The notes beneath the pieces were generated by a model that made no database searches, was not told the origin of the DNA, and was given only the letters and a program-made list of their open reading frames with translations. The position numbers were made by a program, and so were the translations under genes. 64,000 bases of DNA. Source: Marinobacter sp. EhC06. GTDB taxonomy: Bacteria; Pseudomonadota; Gammaproteobacteria; Pseudomonadales; Oleiphilaceae. Location of the stretch: assembly GCF_001650915.1 (NCBI RefSeq), contig NZ_LXYO01000035.1, forward strand, positions 184,154 to 248,153, read 5' to 3'. This document shows positions 10,067 through 20,331 of this stretch, in pieces (positions within the stretch are counted from its first letter, which is position 1; each line of letters starts with the position of its first letter).

Positions 10067-11340
10067 AAATCGCGCCCGGCCTCCCGCCAGACGGCCTTGA
10101 CCTCATCGGCGATCATCCGCAGACCCTCGGCAACCCGGTCGTCGTCCTGGGAATAAGTCACGCGCAGGCATTCGTGCCGGTGCCTCCAGCCATCTTCCGG
10201 CAGCCCCGGGAAGAAATAGTGCCCGGAAACCACCAGAACACCCCGGCTTTTCAGCCGCTGATACAACTCAAGGCTGGTAATCGGCAGATCCGGAAACCAG
10301 AGCCACAGGAACATGGCGCCTTCGGGTTTATGGACATACCAGCGGCAACTGTCCTCCCCCATGGCCTCCCGGAAAGCAGACACCGCCCGCTCCATCTTCG
10401 CCTTGTAGAAGGGGCAAACCACATCCCGGCTCAGGGACAGAATCTCACCGGAGCGAACCAGAGGCTCCGCCAACATGGCACCGAAACTGCCCGTCGCCAG
10501 ATTCATAATGGCGTTAATGCCTGACAACGCCTTGATCACCGGCTGGGCCGCAATCACGATACCGGTCCGCGCTGCCGGCAAACCAAGCTTCGAAAGGCTC
10601 AGGCAGAGGATGATCTGGTCGTTCCAGGTAGGCGTTGCATCGACGAACAGCAGGCTGGGAAACGGTGTGCCATAGGCGCCGTCGACGATCAGCGGTATGT
10701 CGTGTTGTCGGGCGAGCTCTTCAAGCCGCGCAAGCTCTTCGTCAGTAACGACGTTGCCAGTCGGATTGGTGGGGCGTGACACACAGATAGCGCCGGTCTC
10801 GCCGGTAACCTCCACGGCATCAAAATCCACCCGGTACTTGAATTCGTGGGCATCGGTGAACGAAATGTCCGGCTGCACCGCATGGAACAGGCCCGGTTCG
10901 ATGCCGGCGTCGGCGTAGCCGATGTACTCGGGCGCCAGGGGTAAGAGGATGTGCTTGCGGTGACCTTCACCATAATCGCCGCCAAACATGTTGAACAGCA
11001 TGAAGAAGGCCGCCTGGCTGCCGTTGGTCAGGGCAATGTTCTCGGGCTTCAGGCCCCAGCCATATTCCCGGTTAAGCAGTTCGGCGAGCGAGGCGATAAA
11101 CTGCTTTTCGCCCTGGGGCGGATCGTAGATGCCGACCAGGCGACGCACGTCGCCCTCGTTACGGCTCATATCAGCCAGAATTTCCTGAACTCTCTGTTGG
11201 ATCTCGGGAATGTGCCCCGGATTACCGCCACCCATCATGATCATGTCGTCGCCGGATGCCATGGCATTACCCAGGTCATCCATCAGAGACGTGATGCCGG
11301 CATCGGCGGTGAACTTGCGACCAAAAGCAGAGAGTTTCAT
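10063..11340 (-). CDS. avtA: Valine--pyruvate aminotransferase
   Basis: A 425-residue fold-type I PLP aminotransferase. The AvtA-like N-terminus (GITSLMDDLGNA, MMGGGNPGHIPE), YDPPQGEKQF, SRPTNPTGNV and the PLP-lysine segment SLSKLGLPAARTG identify the subgroup that interconverts valine and alanine through their keto acids. The product name follows the family; substrate range is not proven by sequence. It is monocistronic by spacing, with 74 bases to the next gene. Confidence 0.92.
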   Translation of the reverse strand: MKLSAFGRKFTADAGITSLMDDLGNAMASGDDMIMMGGGNPGHIPEIQQRVQEILADMSRNEGDVRRLVGIYDPPQGEKQFIASLAELLNREYGWGLKPENIALTNGSQAAFFMLFNMFGGDYGEGHRKHILLPLAPEYIGYADAGIEPGLFHAVQPDISFTDAHEFKYRVDFDAVEVTGETGAICVSRPTNPTGNVVTDEELARLEELARQHDIPLIVDGAYGTPFPSLLFVDATPTWNDQIILCLSLSKLGLPAARTGIVIAAQPVIKALSGINAIMNLATGSFGAMLAEPLVRSGEILSLSRDVVCPFYKAKMERAVSAFREAMGEDSCRWYVHKPEGAMFLWLWFPDLPITSLELYQRLKSRGVLVVSGHYFFPGLPEDGWRHRHECLRVTYSQDDDRVAEGLRMIADEVKAVWREAGRDF

Positions 11341-11414
11341 GGGGTAAAATCCATCTGACCTAATCTGAAAATATCGGGTAATACCGGAAGTGTAGCTTGC
11401 TCGCTCGCCAACGT

Positions 11415-12014
11415 TTATTCGGTAAGCGAAATGCCAAGGTTACTGACACCCTCGTTGGCTGCATCCTCCCGGAGACGGGCCACGAACTGATCGGTCGGCG
11501 TGCGTTGGCGCTTCAGCTCCAGGATCAGGTCCCGCTGGAAGGTCTTGTCTTCTTTCATCAACGGGTGATGATCAAGCAGACGGACGAGTTCGTCTTCCTC
11601 CAGGTCTTCCCCTTCGGACAGCTCAATAAAGTTCATCACGGTTCCGGTAGCCATCTGTGACGCATCGGTAGCGCGGTGTTTTGAGGGATTCAGGCGGTTC
11701 AGCAGCGCCTGCTCCAGCAGCTGACAGAAGTCGAAGGCCGGGTAAACACCGTAGGCGTCGTAGGCGTCCACGTCCGGCGACAGGGCTTCCAGTTTGGCGA
11801 GCAACTGGGGAATGGCGGATTCGGCGACGTCTTTCTGAAGCATGCCCCAGGCCAGATCCAGAAGCTGGCGCATTTTGGCACCGGTCTTCAGGCCCATGGC
11901 ATCGGCAAACAGGGCGTAGTTCGGGAATGAGCGCTCGGCCAGAGCCAGCAGGAAGGCGCATTCGCGCCAGCCCTGCAGCTGTGAAACGGCTTTCAGGAAC
12001 TGGTTGGCGTTCAT
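11415..12014 (-). CDS. YjaG family protein (DUF416)
   Basis: A 199-residue alpha-helical protein of the YjaG/DUF416 family: [31 protein letters not shown] at the N-terminus, a conserved [21 protein letters not shown] motif and an acidic region [17 protein letters not shown]. No biochemical role is established. Its ATG overlaps the end of dcd by four bases, so it is translated from the same message. Confidence 0.88.
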   Translation of the reverse strand: MNANQFLKAVSQLQGWRECAFLLALAERSFPNYALFADAMGLKTGAKMRQLLDLAWGMLQKDVAESAIPQLLAKLEALSPDVDAYDAYGVYPAFDFCQLLEQALLNRLNPSKHRATDASQMATGTVMNFIELSEGEDLEEDELVRLLDHHPLMKEDKTFQRDLILELKRQRTPTDQFVARLREDAANEGVSNLGISLTE

Positions 12015-12577
12015 GTCCTGGGCAGGGTCACGCCGGTCTGGCCAAGATATTTGCCGCCCCGGTCTTTGTAGCTGGTTTCACAGATCTCGTCGGATTCGAA
12101 GAACAGCATCTGGGCGACGCCTTCGTTGGCGTAGATCTTCGCCGGCAGGTTGGTGGTGTTGGAAAATTCCAGGGTAACCTGGCCTTCCCATTCCGGCTCC
12201 AGCGGGGTGACGTTGACGATGATGCCGCAACGAGCGTAGGTGGACTTGCCCAGGCAAATGGTCAGTACGCTTCGCGGGATGCGGAAGTACTCAACCGTGC
12301 GGGCCAGTGCAAAGGAGTTCGGCGGGATGATGCAGACGTCGCCGGTGTAGTTGACGAAGCTGTTTTCGTCGAAGTTCTTCGGGTCCACGGTGGCGGAGTG
12401 GACGTTGGTGAAGATTTTGAATTCGTTGCTGCAGCGTACGTCGTAGCCGTAGCTGGAGGTGCCGTAGGAGATCACGCGGCCTTTTTCGGTTTCACGAACC
12501 TGTCCGCTTTCATACGGTTCGATCATGCCGTGTTGTTCGGACATCCGGCGAATCCACTTGTCGGATTTGATGCTCAT
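12011..12577 (-). CDS. dcd: dCTP deaminase
   Basis: Deaminates dCTP to dUTP, the main route to dTTP precursors in gammaproteobacteria. The 188-residue trimeric jelly-roll protein shows SYGYDVRC, the [14 protein letters not shown] segment, [10 protein letters not shown], the catalytic-site [18 protein letters not shown] with its key Glu, and the C-terminal [13 protein letters not shown] lid. The yjaG-like gene is coupled downstream. Upstream is a 270-base gap with a structured repeat separating it from mrp. Confidence 0.97.
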   Translation of the reverse strand: MSIKSDKWIRRMSEQHGMIEPYESGQVRETEKGRVISYGTSSYGYDVRCSNEFKIFTNVHSATVDPKNFDENSFVNYTGDVCIIPPNSFALARTVEYFRIPRSVLTICLGKSTYARCGIIVNVTPLEPEWEGQVTLEFSNTTNLPAKIYANEGVAQMLFFESDEICETSYKDRGGKYLGQTGVTLPRT

Positions 12578-12662
12578 TGGCGAAGTCTCGTATCCACTGG
12601 GAAAATTGGGGCGTAGTTTACCTGTTCCCTGAAGGTCTGTCGAAGCTTCAGCGGCTTACTTA

Positions 12663-12706
12663 TTTGCTTGAGCTTGGGGGCTGCTTTGCTTGAGCTTGGA
12701 GGCTGC
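12663..12706 (+). repeat. Tandem 22-bp direct repeat
   Basis: Two adjacent 22-base units, 12663-12684 and 12685-12706, differ at one base. Each begins TTTGCTTGAGCTTGG and ends GGCTGC. They lie five bases upstream of the left arm of structured repeat copy A in the mrp-dcd gap. Confidence 0.85.
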
Positions 12707-12711
12707 GGTCA

Positions 12712-12805
12712 CAGGAAAAGCCGTCCAAAAACCGCTACGAGCACGTCCATGTGCGCTTGTTTCCGGCCATCCATGGCCTCCAACATTTTTGGACGGCTTT
12801 TCCTG
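12712..12805 (+). repeat. Structured intergenic repeat, copy A
   Basis: A 20-bp perfect inverted repeat (left arm 12712-12731 CAGGAAAAGCCGTCCAAAAA; right arm 12786-12805) encloses a 54-nt core at 12732-12785. The core holds two short hairpins: GCACG-TCCA-TGTGC (12741-12754) and GGCCA-TCCA-TGGCC (12765-12778). It matches copy B at 32064-32171 in 47 of 54 core positions, while the arms are largely different in sequence. It lies between the 3' end of mrp and the 5' end of dcd. Not an insertion sequence: it encodes nothing credible. It could be a non-autonomous mobile element or an RNA structure. Confidence 0.85.
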
Positions 12806-12847
12806 CGCCCGGGATCGGACCGCGTGCAAGCCCGCTTGCGAATCCGG

Positions 12848-13948
12848 TCAGTGTTCGGTCACTGAAACGCTTGAGATCGAACCGGAGAGGTTCCGCTCGC
12901 GGGTCGAGAGCTCGGCCCCTACTCTTCTCGCGATATCCCGGTACCGACGGGCCACTTCGGAGTCCGGTTCGGCGATCACCGAGGGGGTGCCGCCGTCGGT
13001 CTGTTCGCGGATGGTCATGTGCAGGGGCAGCTGGCCAAGGAGTGTGGTGTCGTATTCTTCTGCGATGCGTTCGCCGCCGCCGTGGCCGAAGAGGGGTTCT
13101 TCGTGGCCGCAGTTGCTGCAGATGTGGACGCTCATGTTTTCAACCACGCCAAGCACCGGGATGTCGACTTTGCGGAACATTTCGATGCCTTTCTTGCCGT
13201 CCAGCAAAGCGATGTCCTGGGGTGTGGTGACGATAACGGCGCCGGTTACCGGGACTTTCTGGGCCAGGGTGAGCTGGATATCGCCGGTGCCGGGGGGCAT
13301 GTCGACGATAAGGTAGTCGAGTTCGTTCCAGAGGGTCTGCTGGAGCAGTTGCATCACGGCGCCGCTGACCATGGGGCCGCGCCAGACCATGGGGGTTTTC
13401 TCGGTAACGACAAAAGCCATGGAGTTGGCCTGGAGGCCGTGGGCGTCCATGGGCACGAAGTATTTGTTTTCGCGGGTATCGGGGCGCTTGCCTTCGGGCA
13501 CGCCGAGCATCATGCCGATGCTGGGGCCGTAGATGTCGGCGTCGAGGATGCCGACCCGGGCGCCTTCGGCCTGGAGCGCCAGGGCCAGGTTGACGGCGGT
13601 GGTGGATTTACCGACGCCACCCTTGCCGGAGGCGACGGCAATGATGTTTTTTACGCCGGGCACCGAAGGAAGGTCCTTCTGGACTTTGTAGGAGTGGATT
13701 TTCTGGCCTACGTGGACGTCCACACTTTCTACCCCGTCGACGTCTTCCAGGGCGTTGCCCACCAGCTGATTCAGGGCGCCGGCGATGCCTTTCGAGGGGT
13801 ATGGCAGCTCGACCATGAGGGTGACGTTTCCGCTCTCATCGGCATTCAGGGATTTAACGGCACCCAGTTCGTAGAGGTCCTTGTTCAGGTACGGGTCACG
13901 GTATTGGCGAACCGCTGTTTGCAGGGCCTGCTCAGAAATCTGTGTCAT
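12848..13948 (-). CDS. apbC: Mrp/NBP35 family iron-sulfur cluster carrier ATPase
   Basis: A 366-residue P-loop ATPase that binds and delivers Fe-S clusters to apoproteins in the cytoplasm. The N-terminal 90 residues are a MIP18/DUF59-like domain; then VASGKGGVGKSTTAVNLA gives the deviant Walker A, DADIYGPS the switch, DYLIVDMPPGTGD Walker B, and CSNCGHEEPLFGHGGG the cluster-binding CxxC. The start at 13948 is chosen over 13987 because it gives the usual MTQISEQALQ terminus. It is divergent from metG, a common arrangement (also named mrp). Confidence 0.95.
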   Translation of the reverse strand: MTQISEQALQTAVRQYRDPYLNKDLYELGAVKSLNADESGNVTLMVELPYPSKGIAGALNQLVGNALEDVDGVESVDVHVGQKIHSYKVQKDLPSVPGVKNIIAVASGKGGVGKSTTAVNLALALQAEGARVGILDADIYGPSIGMMLGVPEGKRPDTRENKYFVPMDAHGLQANSMAFVVTEKTPMVWRGPMVSGAVMQLLQQTLWNELDYLIVDMPPGTGDIQLTLAQKVPVTGAVIVTTPQDIALLDGKKGIEMFRKVDIPVLGVVENMSVHICSNCGHEEPLFGHGGGERIAEEYDTTLLGQLPLHMTIREQTDGGTPSVIAEPDSEVARRYRDIARRVGAELSTRERNLSGSISSVSVTEH

Positions 13949-14146
13949 CGGGTTCTCCGGAATAAGCTCATGCTCGATTTTAAGCACGGAAACAGGTGAT
14001 TCGGGTGAAAATTATCTGCTCGGAAGGTATCATCTGTGCCCGTTTCTGACCATATGGGGTCTTTACCTGGGGCAATCAATCAAGACAGCCACCAGTTCCC
14101 CGTTTTGTCTTTCCAACCCGTGTCAACATAAGGTTCGGACATCACC

Positions 14147-16177
14147 ATGACGCAAGCGAGCAAGCAACAGCGCGATATTCTGGTTACCAGCGCCCTGCCG
14201 TACGCCAACGGCCCTATCCATCTCGGGCACCTGCTGGAATACATTCAGACCGACATCTGGGTGCGCTACCAGAAGATGCGGGGCCAGAATTGTTTCTACG
14301 TTTGCGCCGACGATGCCCATGGCACCGCCATTATGCTCCGCGCCGAGCGGGAAGGTATTACGTCCGAGCAGCTGATCGACCGGATCCGCGAGGAGCACCA
14401 GGAAGATTTCGCCGGGTTCCATATCCGCTTTGATAACTATTACACCACGCATTCCGAGGAGAACCGCCAGTTCTCGGAGTACATCTACCGTCAGCTGCAG
14501 GAAAACGGGCACATTGCCACGCGCAAGATCACCCAGTCCTACGACCCGGAAAAGAACATGTTCCTGGCGGACCGGTTCATCAAGGGCACCTGCCCCAAGT
14601 GCAAGACCGAGGACCAGTACGGTGATAACTGCGAGGCCTGTGGTGCCACCTACACGCCTGCCGAGCTGATCAACCCCCGTTCGGCGGTTTCCGGCGCCAC
14701 ACCGATCGAGAAAGAGTCCGAGCACTATTTCTTCAAGCTGCCGGATTTCCAGGACTTTCTTGCCAAGTGGACCCGCAGCGGCACACTTCAGCCCCAGGTC
14801 GCCAACAAACTGGCGGAATGGCTGGATGCCGGACTTCAGGAATGGGACATCAGCCGCGATGCGCCCTACTTCGGTTTCGAAATTCCGGATGCGCCCGGCA
14901 AGTACTTCTACGTGTGGCTGGACGCGCCGATCGGCTACCTGGCCAGCTTCAAGAACCTCTGCAACCGCGAAGGCATCGATTTCGAGCACTTCTGGAAGGC
15001 TGACTCCACCGCCGAGGTCTACCATTTCATCGGCAAGGACATCATCAATTTCCACGCGCTGTTCTGGCCGTCCATGCTGCACGACGCCGGCTTCCGCACG
15101 CCGACTGCGGTCTGGGCTCACGGCTTTGTCACCGTCAACGGCAAAAAAATGTCCAAGTCCCGCGGTACGTTTATCATGGCCCGCACCTACCTGGACCATC
15201 TGAACCCGGAATACCTGCGCTACTACTTCGCCGCCAAGCTGACCGGCAGCGTGGATGACATGGACCTGAACCTGGAAGACTTTGCGGCCCGTGTGAACTC
15301 GGATCTGGTGGGCAAGGTGGTCAACATTGCCAGCCGCAGTGCCGGGTTCATTACCAAGCGCTTCGACGGCCAGCTTGGACAGGTTACCGAGCATGCCAAA
15401 CTGAAGGAATTCATCGAGGCCGGCAAGGAAATCGAGGAATTCTACGAAACCCGCGAATTTGGCCGCGCGATGCGCCGGATCATGGAACTGGCCGACATTG
15501 CCAACCAGTATGTTAACGACGAGCAGCCGTGGGTGATCGCCAAGCAGGAAGGCCAGGACGAGAATCTTCAGGCCATCTGTACCAATGCCATCAACATGTT
15601 CCATCTTCTGATGACGTACCTGGCGCCGGTACTGCCGGAGACCGCCAAGGCTTCCGAGGCGTTCCTGAATGCACCGCTGGACTGGAACCAGCGTAGCGAG
15701 CGCCTGGAAAACCACGGTATCAACAAGTTCAAGCCGCTGATGAACCGTGTGGACATGGCCCAGATCGAGAAAATGCTGGACGCTTCCAAGGAGGAGTTGC
15801 CTGCAGCGACCGGCAAACCGGCACCTGCTGCCAATCTTGAGCCCATTACGGATGAAATAGAATTTGGCGATTTCGCGAAAGTGGATCTTCGCGTCGTTAA
15901 AATTGTCAAAGCCGAGCACGTAGAAGGTGCCGACAAACTTCTTCGCCTCACCCTTGACGTAGGGCATGGCGAGCGCAACGTGTTTGCTGGTATCAAGTCA
16001 GCCTACAAGCCCGAAGATCTCGAAGGACGCCTGACGGTCATGGTCGCCAACCTGAAACCGCGGAAGATGAAGTTCGGGATGTCCGAGGGCATGGTTCTGG
16101 CGGCAGGCCCCGGTGGCAAGGATATCTTTATCCTGTCCCCGGATTCCGGCGCCACCCCCGGCATGCGGATTATGTAA
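14147..16177 (+). CDS. metG: Methionine--tRNA ligase
   Basis: A 676-residue class I aminoacyl-tRNA synthetase charging tRNA-Met. The HIGH signature appears as HLGH in [16 protein letters not shown] and the KMSKS loop as [10 protein letters not shown]. The zinc knuckle region has [18 protein letters not shown]. The C-terminal 110 residues ([14 protein letters not shown] to SEGMVLAAG) are the tRNA-binding EMAP-II-like domain typical of dimeric bacterial MetG. It is transcribed away from mrp and followed 44 bases later by rsxA. Confidence 0.98.
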   Translation: MTQASKQQRDILVTSALPYANGPIHLGHLLEYIQTDIWVRYQKMRGQNCFYVCADDAHGTAIMLRAEREGITSEQLIDRIREEHQEDFAGFHIRFDNYYTTHSEENRQFSEYIYRQLQENGHIATRKITQSYDPEKNMFLADRFIKGTCPKCKTEDQYGDNCEACGATYTPAELINPRSAVSGATPIEKESEHYFFKLPDFQDFLAKWTRSGTLQPQVANKLAEWLDAGLQEWDISRDAPYFGFEIPDAPGKYFYVWLDAPIGYLASFKNLCNREGIDFEHFWKADSTAEVYHFIGKDIINFHALFWPSMLHDAGFRTPTAVWAHGFVTVNGKKMSKSRGTFIMARTYLDHLNPEYLRYYFAAKLTGSVDDMDLNLEDFAARVNSDLVGKVVNIASRSAGFITKRFDGQLGQVTEHAKLKEFIEAGKEIEEFYETREFGRAMRRIMELADIANQYVNDEQPWVIAKQEGQDENLQAICTNAINMFHLLMTYLAPVLPETAKASEAFLNAPLDWNQRSERLENHGINKFKPLMNRVDMAQIEKMLDASKEELPAATGKPAPAANLEPITDEIEFGDFAKVDLRVVKIVKAEHVEGADKLLRLTLDVGHGERNVFAGIKSAYKPEDLEGRLTVMVANLKPRKMKFGMSEGMVLAAGPGGKDIFILSPDSGATPGMRIM

Positions 16178-16221
16178 GGGCGGCCGGGCAACGCTGGCAG
16201 GGGCCCAATGGAGCAAGGTAA

Positions 16222-16803
16222 ATGACCGAATATCTGCTGATTCTGGTCAGCACCATTCTGGTGAACAATTTTGTACTGGTTCAGTTCCTGGGCCTGTGCC
16301 CGTTCATGGGCGTTTCCAGCAAGCTGGAAACGGCCATGGGTATGTCGCTGGCCACCACATTCGTGCTGACCCTGGCCTCAGTGTGCAGCTACCTTGCCTA
16401 TACCTATCTGCTTGAGCCGCTGGATCTGGCGTTTCTGAGGACCATCACGTTCATTCTGGTGATCGCCGTGGTGGTGCAGTTCACAGAGATGGTGGTTCGC
16501 AAGACAAGCCCGTTGCTTTATCGGGTGCTGGGTATTTTCCTTCCGCTGATCACCACGAACTGCGCGGTGCTCGGCGTTGCCCTTCTGAACATCAACAAGA
16601 ACAACAACTTTGTTGAGTCGGTTCTTTATGGATTCGGCGCAGCAGCGGGCTTTTCCATGGTTCTGGTGCTGTTCGCGGCCATGCGTGAGCGCATCGCCGT
16701 GGCCGACGTGCCGGTTGCCTTTCGCGGTGCTGCCATCGGTCTGGTTACGGCAGGTCTGATGGCTCTGGCTTTCCTGGGCTTTGGCGGCCTGGTCAGCGTT
16801 TGA
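16222..16803 (+). CDS. rsxA: Rnf/Rsx electron transport complex subunit A
   Basis: A 193-residue inner-membrane protein with about six hydrophobic helices, opening [27 protein letters not shown] and containing the conserved [19 protein letters not shown] segment. RnfA and RnfE are homologous subunits with inverted topology that form the membrane core and bind a cluster between them. First gene of a complete rsxABCDGE set. The complex moves electrons between NADH and ferredoxin coupled to ion flux; in E. coli it also keeps SoxR reduced. Confidence 0.97.
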   Translation: MTEYLLILVSTILVNNFVLVQFLGLCPFMGVSSKLETAMGMSLATTFVLTLASVCSYLAYTYLLEPLDLAFLRTITFILVIAVVVQFTEMVVRKTSPLLYRVLGIFLPLITTNCAVLGVALLNINKNNNFVESVLYGFGAAAGFSMVLVLFAAMRERIAVADVPVAFRGAAIGLVTAGLMALAFLGFGGLVSV

Positions 16804-16832
16804 CCGGCCGGCGGGATTAGGAGTAACAGGTT

Positions 16833-17411
16833 ATGTGGACAAGCGTTCTTGTTGCCGTTGTGGTTCTTCTGGCCCTTGCCGTTGTTTTCGGCGGCCTGCT
16901 CGGATTTGCCGCCGAACGATTCAAGGTAGAAGGCAACCCCCTAGTCGACCAGATCGATGCCCTTCTGCCCCAGACCCAATGCGGCCAGTGCGGCTATCCC
17001 GGCTGTCGGCCCTATGCCGAATCCATTGCCGAAGGCGGCCCCATCAACAAGTGTCCACCAGGCGGCGAGTCCACTATCAAGGCACTGGCAGACCTGCTGG
17101 ATGTGGAGCCGGAACCGTTGGACGCCGAGCATGGTGTTGAGCAGGTCAAACGGGTTGCCGTTATTCGCGAAGACGAGTGCATCGGTTGCACCAAGTGCAT
17201 CCAGGCCTGCCCCGTGGATGCCATTCTTGGCGCCGCCAAACACATGCACACAGTGATTGAGAGCGAATGCACCGGCTGTGATCTGTGCGTTGATCCCTGC
17301 CCGGTGGACTGCATCGATATGGTGACAGTGGAACCAGACATTCGCACCTGGACCTGGACACCGCCCAAATCCGGACTCATTGCCACCGATCGCCAGGGAG
17401 CCAGCGCCTGA
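16833..17411 (+). CDS. rsxB: Rnf/Rsx electron transport complex subunit B
   Basis: A 192-residue ferredoxin-type subunit. An N-terminal hydrophobic anchor ([21 protein letters not shown]) is followed by a four-cysteine Fe-S domain ([12 protein letters not shown], then KCPPGG) and two ferredoxin 4Fe-4S motifs, [16 protein letters not shown] and [16 protein letters not shown]. It passes electrons between the membrane core and RnfC. Its TGA overlaps the rsxC start by one base (TGATG). Confidence 0.97.
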   Translation: MWTSVLVAVVVLLALAVVFGGLLGFAAERFKVEGNPLVDQIDALLPQTQCGQCGYPGCRPYAESIAEGGPINKCPPGGESTIKALADLLDVEPEPLDAEHGVEQVKRVAVIREDECIGCTKCIQACPVDAILGAAKHMHTVIESECTGCDLCVDPCPVDCIDMVTVEPDIRTWTWTPPKSGLIATDRQGASA

Positions 17412-19258
17412 TGACTCAACTCTGGGACTTCTCCGGCGGCATTCATCCTCCGGAACACAAAGAGCTTTCAACAGCCCGCCCGATTCGCAACGCCGGCTTG
17501 CCGGGCTACCTGATCCTGCCACTTCAGCAACATATCGGGGATCCAGCCGAAGCCGTTGTTGAGGTGGGCGAACGAGTGTTAAAGGGCCAGCAAATTGCCG
17601 ATGTGAAAACGGGCATGGGCGTTCCCGTTCATGCCCCGACATCCGGCGTCATTGAAAGCATCGCAGACTACCCTGTGCCCCATCCTTCGGGTATGGCGGA
17701 TCGGTGCATCACCCTGAAACCGGATGGCGAAGACCAGTGGTGCCAGCGCAATCCCGTGAAGGATTATCGTTCGCTGGAGCGGGACCAGGTTCTGCAGATC
17801 ATCCGTGACGCCGGTATTTCCGGCATGGGTGGAGCCGGCTTTCCCACCAACATCAAACTCCGGCCACCAAGGGACCGCAAAGTAAGCACGCTCATCCTCA
17901 ACGGTGCCGAATGCGAGCCCTACATCACCGCTGACGACATGACCATGCGGGAAAAGGCCGATGAGGTGGTTGCCGGCCTGAAAATCATGGCCTGGATTCT
18001 GCGCCCCGAACGTTGCGTGATCGGCATTGAGGACAACAAGCCCGAGGCCATTGCTGCACTTCGAAAAGCCACCGAAGGCACCCAGACCGAAATAGCCGTT
18101 GTGCCGACCAAGTACCCCTCGGGTGGTGAGAAGCAGCTGATCCAGATACTGACCGGCATGGAAGTACCCAGCGGTGGCATTCCAGCCGATATCGGCGTGA
18201 TGTGCCAGAACATCGGGACTGCCGTGGCCGTGGCACAGGCGGTCTTTGAGGGAACACCGCTTATCTCCCGTGTGGTTACCATCACCGGGGAAGCCGTCCG
18301 GGAACCGGGCAATTTCGAAGCCCTTATTGGCACGCCGATTGAGCATCTACTGAAGCAAGCCGGCGTTAACCAGGACGCCGTCAGCCGGCTGGTCCTTGGC
18401 GGCCCCATGATGGGCTACACGCTGACAACAGAAGCAGTACCGGTAATCAAGACCACCAACTGTGTGATCGCCGCAACCGCCGCTGAATTGCCGACACCGC
18501 CGCCGGAGCAACCCTGCATTCGCTGCGGGCAGTGCGCCGAAGTGTGCCCCATGGAGCTATTACCTCAACAGCTGTTCTGGCACGCCAAGGCCACCGAATT
18601 TGAGAAAGCAGAGCACCTGAACCTGTTTGACTGTATTGAATGCGGAGCCTGCTCCTACGTTTGCCCGAGCTCCATTCCACTGGTTCAGTACTATCGATTC
18701 GCCAAGGGCGAGATTCGTGCGCAACAGGCGGAACAGCTCAAGTCAGACAGGGCTCGTGAACGCTTCGAAGCCCGCCAGGCGCGCCTTGAGCGGGAGCAGC
18801 AGGAGAAAGAGCTGAGGCGCAAGGAGCGCGCGAAAGCCGCTGCCGAAGCGGCGGCCAAGAAACAGGCCGAAGCGGAAAAGGCCGCAGTCGAGGGTGAGGC
18901 CGTTGATGAGCGGGCCGCCAAGTCAGCCCTGGTTGAACAGGCTCTGGCCCGCAAGAAAGCAAAGGCCGAGGCATCTCAGCCACCTGCCGCCAGTGCGCCG
19001 CCGGCCCCCAGTGCCCCGCCTGCAGAGCAAAAACCGGATATTGAGGCCCTCGAAAAGCAGCTGAGCCAGGCTCAGTCCAAACTGGACACCATGCAGGGCA
19101 TGCTTGATGACGCCAAAGCCCAGCAGGCCGACAACGTAGAAAAGCTGGAGAGGGCCGTGGCCAAGAACCACGACCGGGTACAACGGGCTGAAGATGCGCT
19201 GTCTGAAGCCAGAGAAAAGCTGGCCGCCGGTTCAACTGAATCCCAGCCAACCCACTAA
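17411..19258 (+). CDS. rsxC: Rnf/Rsx electron transport complex subunit C
   Basis: A 615-residue cytoplasmic peripheral subunit with the NADH/FMN-binding NuoF-like core (GISGMGGAGFPTNIK, LILNGAECEPYITADD, YPSGGEKQLIQILTG) and two 4Fe-4S motifs, CIRCGQCAEVCP and CIECGACSYVCPS. After about residue 445 comes a long charged Ala/Lys/Glu-rich helical tail, then a Pro/Ala linker and a coiled-coil end. This low-complexity extension is typical of gammaproteobacterial RnfC and varies in length. Confidence 0.97.
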   Translation: MTQLWDFSGGIHPPEHKELSTARPIRNAGLPGYLILPLQQHIGDPAEAVVEVGERVLKGQQIADVKTGMGVPVHAPTSGVIESIADYPVPHPSGMADRCITLKPDGEDQWCQRNPVKDYRSLERDQVLQIIRDAGISGMGGAGFPTNIKLRPPRDRKVSTLILNGAECEPYITADDMTMREKADEVVAGLKIMAWILRPERCVIGIEDNKPEAIAALRKATEGTQTEIAVVPTKYPSGGEKQLIQILTGMEVPSGGIPADIGVMCQNIGTAVAVAQAVFEGTPLISRVVTITGEAVREPGNFEALIGTPIEHLLKQAGVNQDAVSRLVLGGPMMGYTLTTEAVPVIKTTNCVIAATAAELPTPPPEQPCIRCGQCAEVCPMELLPQQLFWHAKATEFEKAEHLNLFDCIECGACSYVCPSSIPLVQYYRFAKGEIRAQQAEQLKSDRARERFEARQARLEREQQEKELRRKERAKAAAEAAAKKQAEAEKAAVEGEAVDERAAKSALVEQALARKKAKAEASQPPAASAPPAPSAPPAEQKPDIEALEKQLSQAQSKLDTMQGMLDDAKAQQADNVEKLERAVAKNHDRVQRAEDALSEAREKLAAGSTESQPTH

Positions 19259-19279
19259 CCGAGATCAGGCACCACATCC

Positions 19280-20329
19280 ATGGCATTCGTTCAGCAGTCA
19301 TCGCCACACGCCCACAAGGCCCGGCCAACATCCCGCGTGATGTTGTGGGTTCTTATTGCGGCCTTGCCTGGCCTGTTGGCCCAGACGCTGTTTTTTGGCT
19401 GGGGCAACCTGATCAATGTGGTCTTCTGTATCGCCGTTGCCATTGCCTCCGAAGCTGCCCTGCTCAAGCTCAGAAAGAAGCCAGTCGCATTCTTTATCAA
19501 AGACAACACCGCCGCCGTCACCGGCCTTCTGCTGGGCCTGTCACTGCCTCAGTTTGCGCCCTGGTGGGTCTCAGCCGTCGCGGTGATTTCAGCCATCGTT
19601 GTTGCCAAACAGCTGTATGGCGGGCTGGGTTCAAATCCGTTCAACCCCGCCATGGTGGGCTACGCCCTAGTTCTGGTCTCATTTCCGGTGGCCATGACAA
19701 CCAACTGGGCGGGACCCGCCATGCTCTGGGACGGTGCACCGGGCTTTGGCGAGACCCTGGCGACCATTGCCTCCGGCCAGCAAACAGCGGTTGACGGCTG
19801 GACCATGGCAACCCCGCTTGATGAATACAAACACAAGATCACCACCCATACCGCGGCCGAGGTTCTCAACCACCCGACCTTTGGTGAGGGTGTTGCGAAG
19901 GGCTGGGAATGGGTCAATGCAGCGTTCCTCGCCGGGGGTCTGCTACTCATCGGCCTGCGCATTATCAGCTGGCATATTCCGGCCGGGTTTCTTGGCGGTC
20001 TGATCGTGATGAGCCTGGCTTTTGGTAGCAACCCCGATCTCTACACGCCGCTCTCCCTGCATCTGCTGGCGGGCGGAACCATGTTGGGTGCGTTCTTTAT
20101 CGCCACCGATCCGGTTTCGGCCGCCACCAGCCACCAGGGAAAACTGATCTACGGAGCCGGGATTGGCATCCTGATCTACCTGATCCGCACCTGGGGCAAT
20201 TATCCGGACGCCGTGGCGTTCAGCGTTTTGCTAATGAATTTTGCGGTACCGTTCATCGATCATTACACACCCCCGCGGACATACGGGCATCACAAGCCCC
20301 GCCGGGGTGTACCGGGGAGTCAGGGATAA
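19280..20329 (+). CDS. rsxD: Rnf/Rsx electron transport complex subunit D
   Basis: A 349-residue polytopic membrane protein related to NqrB. Hydrophobic helices begin at [22 protein letters not shown]; the [25 protein letters not shown] segment contains the region where FMN is attached through Thr in the family. The later [15 protein letters not shown] and [20 protein letters not shown] blocks are also conserved. It sits 21 bases after rsxC and two before rsxG. Confidence 0.97.
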   Translation: MAFVQQSSPHAHKARPTSRVMLWVLIAALPGLLAQTLFFGWGNLINVVFCIAVAIASEAALLKLRKKPVAFFIKDNTAAVTGLLLGLSLPQFAPWWVSAVAVISAIVVAKQLYGGLGSNPFNPAMVGYALVLVSFPVAMTTNWAGPAMLWDGAPGFGETLATIASGQQTAVDGWTMATPLDEYKHKITTHTAAEVLNHPTFGEGVAKGWEWVNAAFLAGGLLLIGLRIISWHIPAGFLGGLIVMSLAFGSNPDLYTPLSLHLLAGGTMLGAFFIATDPVSAATSHQGKLIYGAGIGILIYLIRTWGNYPDAVAFSVLLMNFAVPFIDHYTPPRTYGHHKPRRGVPGSQG

Positions 20330-20331
20330 TC

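Noticed and set aside
12668..13316. Plus-strand frames running through structured repeat A and mrp
   Set aside because: They translate the repeat core and then the antisense of mrp; no ribosome site or domain. Similar pseudo-proteins from this repeat could be misannotated in genomes.
14123..15967. 614-codon minus-strand frame
   Set aside because: It is antisense to metG; the composition is typical of GC-rich mirror frames and no domain is visible.
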